5,260 bases of DNA from Fluviibacter sp041311015. GTDB taxonomy: Bacteria > Pseudomonadota > Gammaproteobacteria > Burkholderiales > Rhodocyclaceae. This document shows positions 1-5,260 of this stretch, piece by piece; position 1 is the first letter of the stretch, and each line of letters begins with the position of its first letter. The stretch lies in assembly GCA_041311015.1 (NCBI GenBank), contig JBFYKG010000087.1:1-5260 (forward strand), in the 5' to 3' direction. Made by a program: the position numbers and the translations under genes. The notes beneath the pieces are model-generated. The model was not told the DNA's origin. It was given only the letters and a program-made list of their open reading frames with translations, and searched no databases.

Positions 1-1765
1 GAATCGCCTCGGCGACCGCTTGCTGACGCTCTGACATGGCGGCAAAGGATACGGATTGATCCGCTTCGGTAATCCCCTGGATGACCCCCGTATCTTCGAT
101 CGGGAAGAAACCCTTGGGGATCGCTACATACAGCAGCACGGTGAGCACCAGGGTGCCTAACGCCACCTGCAAGGTCAGACGCTGGCGTTCGAGCACCCAT
201 TGCAACGCCACGTCATAGCGCGCAATCAGACGGTCAAACGAGGTTTCCACCCAGCGCATGAAGGCACCCTGACGACGCTGGTGATCTTCCGGCTTCAACA
301 GACGGGCACACATCATCGGCGTCAGCGTCAGTGAAACAAATGCCGAAATCAGAATCGCCACCGACAGCGTAATGGCAAATTCACGGAACAGGCGCCCCAC
401 CACGTCGCTCATGAATAGCAGCGGGATCAGCACGGCGATCAGCGAGAAGGTCAGCGAAATGATCGTGAAGCCGATTTCGCGCGCACCTTCCAGAGCAGCT
501 TCGAGCGGTGAAGCGCCATTCTCGATATGACGCGCAATGTTTTCGATCATGACGATCGCGTCATCGACCACAAAGCCGGTCGCAATTGTTAACGCCATCA
601 GGCTGAGGTTGTTGACCGAGAAACCGGCCAGATACATCACGGCAAAGGTACCGATCAACGACAGTGGTACGGCCACCGACGGAATGATCGTCGCCGGCAC
701 GTTACGCAGGAACAGATAGATCACCATCACCACCAGGACGACGGCCATGAAGAGTTCATGCTGCACATCGCTGACGGAGGCACGGATCGTCATGGTCCGA
801 TCGGTCAGTACTTCCACGCGGGCCGCTTCCGGCAAACTGCTTTGCAACTGCGGCATCAGCTTCTGGATCCGGTCAACCACCTCGATCACATTGGCGCCGG
901 GTTGGCGCTGGATGTTGACGATCACTGCCGGCTGTTCATTGACCCAGGCCGCGAGATAACTGTTCTCCTGACCTTCATCCACCTCGGCAACCTGATTCAG
1001 GCGAATGGGGGCGCCATTGCGCCAGGCAACGATCATGTTGCGATACTCATCGGCCGATTTCAGCTGGTCGTTAGCATCGATCGTGAACGACCGCAATTTG
1101 CCGTCGAAATTGCCCTTGGGATCATTGACATTGGCATTGGCTACGGCCGTCTGGATATCCGACAGGCTCAGGTTCATCCCGGCAATCACGGTGGGGTTCA
1201 CCTTGATCCGCACGGCCGGCCGGCGGCCGCCACTCATTGATACCAGCCCCACCCCGCTAACCTGGGAGATCTTCTGGGCGAGACGTGTTTCAACCAGATC
1301 ATGCAGCTGCGTCACCTGCATCGTGGGCGAGACCACCGCCAATGTCATGATCGGTGCATCGGCCGGATTGACTTTACTGTAGATGGGCGGTGCCGGCAGA
1401 TCTTTGGGCAGCAGACTCATCGCCGCATTGATGGCCGCCTGAACCTGTTGCTCCGCCACATCGAGTTCGAGGTCCAGAATGAAGCGCAGGACAATGACTG
1501 ATGATCCACCCGAACTCGTCGAAGTCATCTGGGTCAACCCCGGCATCTGGCCGAACTGGCGTTCCAGGGGCGCCGTCACACTGCCCGTCATGACATCGGG
1601 GCTGGCCCCCGGGTAGAAGGTGGTGACCTGAATGGTCGGGTAATCCACTTCGGGCAGTGCCGACACCGGCAGCAACCGGTAGGCCAGCATGCCCACCAGC
1701 AGAATCGCCACCATCAGTAACGAGGTGGCGACCGGACGCAGCGTAAATAAACGCGAGGGATTCAT
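1..1765 (-). CDS. mdtB: RND multidrug efflux transporter MdtB, N-terminal 588 residues (partial)
   Basis: This is the inner-membrane, proton-driven transporter of a tripartite MdtABC-type pump; in E. coli MdtB and MdtC form a mixed trimer that exports bile salts and novobiocin. Seen here: it starts MNPSRLFTLRPVATSLLMVA, followed by TM1 (about residues 10-28), the first periplasmic porter region (about 30-330) with SALPEVDYPTIQV, FGQMPGL and SKVNPADAPIMTLAV, then a TM block (about 335-495) and TM7 near 535. The TM4 proton-relay pair is present as D401-D402 in GFVVDDAIVMIEN, and FREFAITL and LTLTPMMCARLL follow. These blocks match E. coli MdtB closely and in order, more so than AcrB. The family is about 1040 residues long, so roughly 450 C-terminal residues lie beyond the left edge. 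The ATG is 37 bp after the mdtA stop, so co-transcription is likely. No frameshift is seen. MdtC or another RND permease of this clade is the only real alternative; the N-terminus favours MdtB. Confidence 0.95.
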   Translation of the reverse strand, partial: MNPSRLFTLRPVATSLLMVAILLVGMLAYRLLPVSALPEVDYPTIQVTTFYPGASPDVMTGSVTAPLERQFGQMPGLTQMTSTSSGGSSVIVLRFILDLELDVAEQQVQAAINAAMSLLPKDLPAPPIYSKVNPADAPIMTLAVVSPTMQVTQLHDLVETRLAQKISQVSGVGLVSMSGGRRPAVRIKVNPTVIAGMNLSLSDIQTAVANANVNDPKGNFDGKLRSFTIDANDQLKSADEYRNMIVAWRNGAPIRLNQVAEVDEGQENSYLAAWVNEQPAVIVNIQRQPGANVIEVVDRIQKLMPQLQSSLPEAARVEVLTDRTMTIRASVSDVQHELFMAVVLVVMVIYLFLRNVPATIIPSVAVPLSLIGTFAVMYLAGFSVNNLSLMALTIATGFVVDDAIVMIENIARHIENGASPLEAALEGAREIGFTIISLTFSLIAVLIPLLFMSDVVGRLFREFAITLSVAILISAFVSLTLTPMMCARLLKPEDHQRRQGAFMRWVETSFDRLIARYDVALQWVLERQRLTLQVALGTLVLTVLLYVAIPKGFFPIEDTGVIQGITEADQSVSFAAMSERQQAVAEAI

Positions 1766-1770
1766 CCGTA

Positions 1771-1775
1771 CCCTG
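1771..1775 (-). promoter_or_regulatory. Ribosome binding site of mdtB
   Basis: On the minus strand the sequence reads CAGGG, five bases before the ATG at 1765. It is a modest Shine-Dalgarno match, but it supports this start. It lies in the 37-bp gap between mdtA and mdtB, which shows no terminator, so the pair is probably one transcript. Confidence 0.5.
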
Positions 1776-1802
1776 CCCTAGGCCTGTCTGGTTGGCGGGT
1801 CG

Positions 1803-3110
1803 TTAGCGACCGGCGGCTTTGGGCACCAGCACTTTGGCACCGGGCCGCAACTTGTCAAAGCCATCCGTCACAACCGATTCGCCCACTGCCACGCCTTCCA
1901 GCACCTCGGCCACCTGACCATTGATGCCGCCCAGCTTGACCGGTCGTGCAGCGACCACATTCTCGGCATCAACCGTATAGACATAAGTCCCCTGCGCACC
2001 GCGCAGAATGGCGTTGGCCGGAACCAGAATACTGTTCTCCCGATCTTCGATCAGCAGCTGCGCGTTGACGAACTGGTTCGGGTACAGACTGTTGTCCTCG
2101 TTGGCGAATTCGGCCTTCAGTTTGATCATGCCGGTGGACGGGTCAATCTGGTTATCAATCGACTTCAGCATGCCGGTGGCCAGCACCGTCTTGAAGTTAC
2201 GGTCAAAGGCCCGGACTGTCATTTCCTTACCCTCGTTAAAGCGGGCCAGAATCGGCGGCAGCTTGTCGGCGGGAATCGTAAACAGCACATCAATCGGCCG
2301 GATCTGGGTAATCGTCACGATGCCGGTGGCTTCGCCCGCCTTCACCACATTACCCGCATCCACCAGACGCAGGCCGAGGCGGCCATCAAAGGGCGCCACG
2401 ATGCGCGTGAACGAAAGCTGCACCTTGGCGTTGTCGAGCACACCCTGATCGGTGTCGATCAGCCCTTCATACTGAACCACTCGGGCCGCCTGCGTATCCA
2501 GATCCTGACGGGCAATCGAATCCTGCTTGAAGAGCTGCTGATAGCGTTTGAGGATCAAGCGGGCATCGCGCAACAGGGCTTTGTCCTGCTCCAGCTTGCC
2601 CTGGGCTTCCATCACCTTGGCCTCATAAGGGCGCGGATCCACAATCGCCAGCACATCACCTTCCTTGACGATCTGGCCTTCCTGGAACAGCACCTGATCC
2701 AGACGACCATCGACCTGGGTACGGATCGTCACCGTGCGCCGCGAGGTGGCCGTGCCGAGGCCATCCACCACCACGGGAAACACACCCTCGGTAACTGCCA
2801 TGACCGCCACAGGTACCGGTGGGCGTCCCTTGGCGAGCGGACTCTTATCGCTATCGAATAACCAGAGCACCCCGTAGATCGCCAGGGCAATCACCCCGCC
2901 CTTGGCCAGAATACGGATCTGGTCACGGCGCGGACGTCCCTTGAAACGAGCGATCGCGGCACGAACCTGGCCGGGCAGATCCTTCGCGGTCTGTTGCCAG
3001 TCGGTGGTCTTGAGTTGTTCAACCAGACGCTTCTGCGTCCGTGTGGCATGTTGCCGCCAGCCGGTTAACCGATGGCGGAACTGGGTGCGGTGTTTATTCA
3101 AAAAACTCAT
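1803..3110 (-). CDS. mdtA: RND efflux periplasmic adaptor (membrane fusion protein) MdtA
   Basis: This 435-residue adaptor joins the inner-membrane pump (MdtB/MdtC) to an outer-membrane channel of the TolC type. Visible order: a basic N-terminal segment (1-68), one membrane anchor (about 69-85, GGVIALAIYGVLWLF), the first beta/lipoyl half (about 100-160, VDGLGTATSRRTVTIRTQVDGRL and FQEGQIVKEGDVLAIVDP), an alpha-helical hairpin (about 162-230), the second lipoyl half (IVAPFDGRLGLRLVDAGNVV, 237-256), the beta-barrel (about 265-350, with SIDNQIDPSTGMIKLKAEF and LYPNQFVNAQLLIE) and a membrane-proximal end (ILVPANAILRGAQGTYVYTV to VVTDGFDKLRPGAKV). All of this is colinear with E. coli MdtA. The oddity is the roughly 60 extra residues before the anchor. 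The next in-frame ATG is codon 104, after the anchor, so the long start is preferred. The ribosome binding site is weak. It is the first gene of the mdtAB(C) operon and divergent from umuD. Confidence 0.94.
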   Translation of the reverse strand: MSFLNKHRTQFRHRLTGWRQHATRTQKRLVEQLKTTDWQQTAKDLPGQVRAAIARFKGRPRRDQIRILAKGGVIALAIYGVLWLFDSDKSPLAKGRPPVPVAVMAVTEGVFPVVVDGLGTATSRRTVTIRTQVDGRLDQVLFQEGQIVKEGDVLAIVDPRPYEAKVMEAQGKLEQDKALLRDARLILKRYQQLFKQDSIARQDLDTQAARVVQYEGLIDTDQGVLDNAKVQLSFTRIVAPFDGRLGLRLVDAGNVVKAGEATGIVTITQIRPIDVLFTIPADKLPPILARFNEGKEMTVRAFDRNFKTVLATGMLKSIDNQIDPSTGMIKLKAEFANEDNSLYPNQFVNAQLLIEDRENSILVPANAILRGAQGTYVYTVDAENVVAARPVKLGGINGQVAEVLEGVAVGESVVTDGFDKLRPGAKVLVPKAAGR

Positions 3111-3130
3111 TTCGCCATTCTAGCGTTTCC

Positions 3131-3155
3131 GGAGGCCAAAATGCTTGCCAAATAA
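3131..3155 (+). other. GGAGG ribosome binding site with a 4-codon ORF, or upstream TTG start for umuD
   Basis: A strong Shine-Dalgarno GGAGG (3131-3135) lies 5 bases before ATG-CTT-GCC-AAA-TAA (3141-3155) and 9 bases before an out-of-frame TTG at 3145 that opens the umuD reading frame 19 codons early. If RNA begins upstream of 3131, this could be a tiny leader peptide or a longer UmuD start. It conflicts with the candidate umuD promoter at 3145-3173, whose transcript would not contain it. It may be chance. Confidence 0.2.
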
Positions 3156-3173
3156 CGGCTGGCACATTATTCT
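3145..3173 (+). promoter_or_regulatory. Candidate sigma-70 promoter for umuD-umuC
   Basis: There is a -35 TTGCCA (3145-3150, 5/6), a 17-bp spacer and a -10 TATTCT (3168-3173, 4/6). The start would lie near 3180, leaving a short leader of about 22 nt before the ATG at 3202. The 9-mer GCTTGCCAA around this -35 also occurs at the -35 of the tRNA-Asn promoter (5165-5173). No CTG-N10-CAG LexA box is found over or near it, which is unusual for umuDC. Confidence 0.45.
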
Positions 3174-3191
3174 CGTTAACGTTACATATTC
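3165..3191. promoter_or_regulatory. Possible shared operator: overlapping palindromes flanked by a direct repeat
   Basis: The 8-bp palindromes CGTTAACG (3174-3181) and TAACGTTA (3177-3184) overlap. They are flanked by near-identical CATTATTC (3165-3172) and CATATTC (3185-3191), whose starts are 20 bp apart, about two helical turns. The block covers the umuD -10 and predicted start and the mdtA -10 and spacer, so a protein bound here could block both directions. The identity of any binding protein is not shown by the sequence; UmuD itself is one candidate. Confidence 0.35.
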
Positions 3192-3193
3192 AA
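3166..3193 (-). promoter_or_regulatory. Candidate sigma-70 promoter for mdtA-mdtB
   Basis: Read on the minus strand there is a -35 TTGAAT (3188-3193, 4/6 to consensus), a 16-bp spacer and a -10 AATAAT (3166-3171, 5/6). Transcription would start near 3159 and give a leader of about 50 nt before the mdtA ATG. The -10 shares bases with the candidate umuD -10 on the other strand. Assigned by eye from the consensus only. Confidence 0.45.
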
Positions 3194-3201
3194 GTTTGGC
3201 C

Positions 3202-3855
3202 ATGAACAAAGCCCTCAAAACCCGATCCGTTCAGCACGGGGGTGCGCGCCCCGGCGCCGGTCGCAAAGCCACCTTTCTCGAGGCAACCCGACCCGTCCGG
3301 ATCCCGCTCAGTCAGATCGCCGCTGTACGCACCTTTCTGCATGGCCGGGTCTTTGCCGAAACGCCGCTAACGCCACTCGCGCTGGATGTTGCTGCCGACG
3401 CACCCACCCTGCCCGTCTTTGCCGCCGGCGTGCGCGCGGGTTTTCCCAGCCCGGCCGATGACCACGCCGAGCCGGGTCTGAACCTCAATGAACTTCTGGA
3501 AAACCCCGCCGCCACCTTCTGTGCCTGGGCCGAAGGCGACAGCATGATCAACCTGGGCATCCTCGATGGCGACCTGATGATCATCGACCGCTCGCTGGAG
3601 GCCCGGCACGATGACGTGGTCGTTGCCGACCTAAACGGCTCTTTTACCGTCAAGCGCCTGGTGCACAAAGCCGGCAGTAGTTTTCTCATGCCCGCCAATC
3701 CCGATTACCCGCCGGTACCCATCACCCCCGGCGACGACATCCGGATCTGGGGCGTCGTTGTCCGCGTCATCCATGACCTGCGCGCCACCGGCCGACGCAA
3801 ACGCACGATTAAGCCCGTCGCCCCGAAGAAGCCGCGCAAAACCGCGACGGGCTGA
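3202..3855 (+). CDS. umuD: UmuD-type S24 self-cleaving protein with N-terminal extension
   Basis: UmuD cuts itself with RecA filament help; the shortened form joins UmuC to make Pol V. From the ATG this protein has 217 residues, against 139 in E. coli UmuD. Residues 70-194 align with it: cleavage region VRAGFPSPADD (Ala79-Gly80, where E. coli has Cys-Gly), LNLNELLENPAATF, catalytic Ser114 in GDSM, DGDLMIIDRS, catalytic Lys151 in FTVKRL, YPPV and IWGVVVRVIH. Residues 1-69 are extra: HGGARPGAGRK (12-22), then RPVRIPLSQIAAVRTFL (30-46), which resembles a small DNA-binding segment. This suggests a repressor role like the one I recall for Acinetobacter UmuDAb; that is inference. A Lys/Arg-rich tail (195-217) is also extra. 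The ATG has no clear ribosome binding site; a TTG at 3145 would add 19 residues but reads like translated promoter DNA. Three bases separate it from umuC. Confidence 0.9.
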   Translation: MNKALKTRSVQHGGARPGAGRKATFLEATRPVRIPLSQIAAVRTFLHGRVFAETPLTPLALDVAADAPTLPVFAAGVRAGFPSPADDHAEPGLNLNELLENPAATFCAWAEGDSMINLGILDGDLMIIDRSLEARHDDVVVADLNGSFTVKRLVHKAGSSFLMPANPDYPPVPITPGDDIRIWGVVVRVIHDLRATGRRKRTIKPVAPKKPRKTATG

Positions 3856-3858
3856 ATC

Positions 3859-5154
3859 ATGCCAGCCCGACGTCTGGCGCTGATCGATTGCAACAACTTC
3901 TATGTCAGTTGCGAGCAGGCCTTTAATCCGGCCCTAAGAAACCGGCCGGTGGTGGTGCTCTCGAATAACGATGGCTGCGTCGTCTCCCGGTCTGCCGAGG
4001 CCAAACAAGCCGGTATCCCGATGGGGGCGCCCTACTTCCAGGTCCGCAAGCAGCTGGCCGACATCCACGGCGCTGTGCTCTCGTCCAACTACGTGCTTTA
4101 CGCCGACATGAGCCGTCGTGCCATGCGCCTGATCGCTGAACAGTTCCCCGAGCAGGAGATCTACTCCATCGACGAATGCTTTATCGACATGACGGGCCTG
4201 TCAGAGGACCAGGCGCTGATCCAGGCCTTCCGGTTAAAACAGCACCTGCTGCAATGCCTGAGCCTGCCTGTCAGCATCGGCATCGGATCCACCAAGACCC
4301 TGGCCAAGCTGGCCGCATCCCTGGCCAAACGCCCGGGTGCCAGCGGTGTCGCCAACTTCAGCACCCCGATGTCGCCGGAACGGCTGGCTGAAATGCGGGC
4401 GCAGCCCGTAGGCGAGATCTGGGGCATCGGCCGCCGGACATCGCAAAGCCTGGAAGCTGCCCAGGTCATCACCGTCGGCGACCTGCTGGATAAACCGGTT
4501 AGCTGGATCCGCAAACGCTACTCGGTCACCCTGCTCCGCACCGTGGAAGAACTCAAAGGTCAGGACCAGCTCGGGCTGCAGGGCGATGCGGCACCCCGGC
4601 AGCAGATCATCGCCTCGCGCTCCTTCGGCAACCCCATCACCACCCTGGCCGAGCTGGGCGAAGCGCTCGCCACCTTTGTGGCCCGTGCCGCCGAACGACT
4701 GCGGGCCGACCGCTCCCTCGCATCCATCATGCGAATCTACTATCACGCCAAAGACCCGGCCGATGGCGCGCCCTGCACAGACAGCATGACGCTGGCGCTC
4801 CCCCATGCCAGCGACGACACCCGTCTACTGGTCCAGCAAGCCTTGGCGGGTATGGCCCACCTCTATCACGCCGGCCTCAAATACAAAAAAGCCGGCGTCA
4901 TCCTTGGCGGCATTTCCAGCGCCGATATCCGGCAACCGGGGCTGACTGGGCTCTATCCCGAAGCCGCAGCCCCCAGCCCGGTCATGAAACTCATGGATCA
5001 GGTGAACCAGCGCTACGGGCGTGACACGGTGCGTCTGGCCAGCATGGGCGTCGATGCCAAAGCGGCATGGCACATGAGCTGCTCGCGCCGTTCCCGGCGC
5101 TACACCACGGCCCTCGACGAGCTGCCGATCCTGTCCATTCACGGCATGTCCTAG
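3859..5154 (+). CDS. umuC: DNA polymerase V catalytic subunit UmuC (Y-family)
   Basis: This is a translesion polymerase that copies damaged DNA with low fidelity when bound to cleaved UmuD and RecA-ATP. Its 431 residues compare with 422 in E. coli. Seen: catalytic Asp10 in ALIDCNNFYVSCE with Tyr15 as the likely steric gate, VVVLSNNDGCVVSRSAEAK (31-49), SSNYVLYADMS (75-85), the catalytic pair Asp105-Glu106 in YSIDECF, the palm/thumb segment GIGSTKTLAKLA (141-152), the helix-hairpin-helix WGIGRR (188-193), the little-finger start SRSFG (253-257), and the UmuC-specific C-terminal region (about 375-425, W404 and RRYTT). All three acidic catalytic residues are intact, so it should be active. The beta-clamp motif, QLNLF in E. 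coli, aligns with LTGLY (362-366) and lacks the usual Gln. The start is 3 bp after the umuD stop with no clear Shine-Dalgarno, so translational coupling is likely. Confidence 0.95.
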   Translation: MPARRLALIDCNNFYVSCEQAFNPALRNRPVVVLSNNDGCVVSRSAEAKQAGIPMGAPYFQVRKQLADIHGAVLSSNYVLYADMSRRAMRLIAEQFPEQEIYSIDECFIDMTGLSEDQALIQAFRLKQHLLQCLSLPVSIGIGSTKTLAKLAASLAKRPGASGVANFSTPMSPERLAEMRAQPVGEIWGIGRRTSQSLEAAQVITVGDLLDKPVSWIRKRYSVTLLRTVEELKGQDQLGLQGDAAPRQQIIASRSFGNPITTLAELGEALATFVARAAERLRADRSLASIMRIYYHAKDPADGAPCTDSMTLALPHASDDTRLLVQQALAGMAHLYHAGLKYKKAGVILGGISSADIRQPGLTGLYPEAAAPSPVMKLMDQVNQRYGRDTVRLASMGVDAKAAWHMSCSRRSRRYTTALDELPILSIHGMS

Positions 5155-5166
5155 GGAAGAAAAAGC

Positions 5167-5204
5167 TTGCCAAGCAGGCCGCGCTTCCTTATAATTCGCT
5201 CCGC
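5167..5204 (+). promoter_or_regulatory. Strong sigma-70 promoter of tRNA-Asn with GC-rich discriminator
   Basis: The -35 TTGCCA (5167-5172, 5/6), an ideal 17-bp spacer and a perfect -10 TATAAT (5190-5195) are followed by the GC-rich TCGCTCCGC (5196-5204). Such a discriminator is typical of stable-RNA promoters under stringent (ppGpp) control. The start would fall near 5202-5203, a few bases before the mature tRNA. The -35 begins only 13 bp after the umuC stop. No convincing terminator lies between, so some read-through from umuC is possible. Confidence 0.85.
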
Positions 5205-5207
5205 AAT

Positions 5208-5260
5208 TCCTCGATAGCTCAGTCGGTAGAGCGCCGGACTGTTAATCCGTAGGTCCCTGG
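5208..5260 (+). tRNA. tRNA-Asn (anticodon GTT), 5' 53 nt, cut by the window edge
   Basis: The 5' acceptor strand TCCTCGA (5208-5214) is followed by TA and a D arm with GCTC (5217-5220) pairing GAGC (5229-5232) around AGTCGGTA. The anticodon arm CCGGA/CTGTTAA/TCCGT (5234-5250) has GTT at 5241-5243. Next come the variable loop AGGTC and the 5' T-stem strand CCTGG at the edge. It matches E. coli tRNA-Asn over most of this length. The outermost anticodon-stem pair (positions 27-43) is C opposite U here, where E. coli has G-U. About 23 nt, including the T loop and 3' acceptor strand, lie outside the window. Confidence 0.96.

Noticed and set aside
537..1501. Several open frames of 60-160 codons on the plus strand.
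   Set aside because: They lie antisense to mdtB, whose frame is continuous and strongly recognisable; their translations resemble no known family and reflect GC-rich codon bias.
2008..2448. A 146-codon open frame on the plus strand.
   Set aside because: It is antisense to the conserved core of mdtA, with Ser/Arg-rich low-meaning translation and no ribosome binding site that I can see.
3160..3174. TGGCAC at 3160-3165 resembles the -24 element of a sigma-54 promoter.
   Set aside because: The -12 position reads TCTC instead of TTGC, so the essential GC is missing; one half-element is not enough.
4234..4806. A 190-codon minus-strand frame inside umuC.
   Set aside because: It is the mirror of the umuC reading frame; the umuC motifs account for the sequence and the antisense product has no recognisable domain.
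5155..5188. GGAAG/CTTCC inverted repeat and a small GCTT-GCC-AAGC hairpin after umuC, possibly a terminator.
   Set aside because: The outer stem is 5 bp with a 24-base loop, the inner stem 4 bp, and there is no T run on the plus strand. On the minus strand the hairpin is followed by TTTTT but is too short to call, and it overlaps the tRNA promoter.
1..5260. Possibility of a new defence or mobile system in the window.
   Set aside because: All long coding sequence is explained by mdtA, mdtB, umuD and umuC; no nuclease, integrase, toxin or repeat array is present.

Overview
The window (5,260 bp, GC-rich) looks like chromosomal DNA of a proteobacterium, most likely a gammaproteobacterium. The reasons are long colinear similarity of two genes to Enterobacteria-type MdtA and MdtB, a UmuDC pair of the E. 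coli kind, and a tRNA-Asn close to the E. coli one. The genus cannot be named from this sequence alone. There is no insertion sequence, CRISPR array, integrase or other obvious sign of a mobile island.

The left half (1-3110) is read on the minus strand. It holds mdtA, the periplasmic adaptor of an RND efflux pump, followed 37 bp downstream by mdtB, the inner-membrane transporter. mdtB runs off the left edge after 588 codons; mdtC would be expected beyond it. The right half (3202-5154) is read on the plus strand. It holds umuD and umuC, separated by 3 bp, which together encode the SOS mutagenic polymerase Pol V. Downstream of umuC is a well-formed sigma-70 promoter and the first 53 nt of a tRNA-Asn(GTT) gene, cut by the right edge.

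The two gene pairs diverge from a 91-bp AT-rich intergenic stretch (3111-3201). The best sigma-70 candidates for the two directions share their -10 bases, and palindromic and directly repeated sequence lies across both. No gammaproteobacterial LexA box (CTG-N10-CAG) is visible. UmuD is much longer than E. coli UmuD and begins with an HGGARPGAGRK segment followed by a possible DNA-binding segment, so it may act as a LexA-like self-cleaving repressor as well as a polymerase subunit. If so, it could control its own operon and the efflux pump from one operator. That link is an inference. The genes themselves are ordinary and confidently assigned; the novelty, if any, is in the shared control region and the UmuD extensions.
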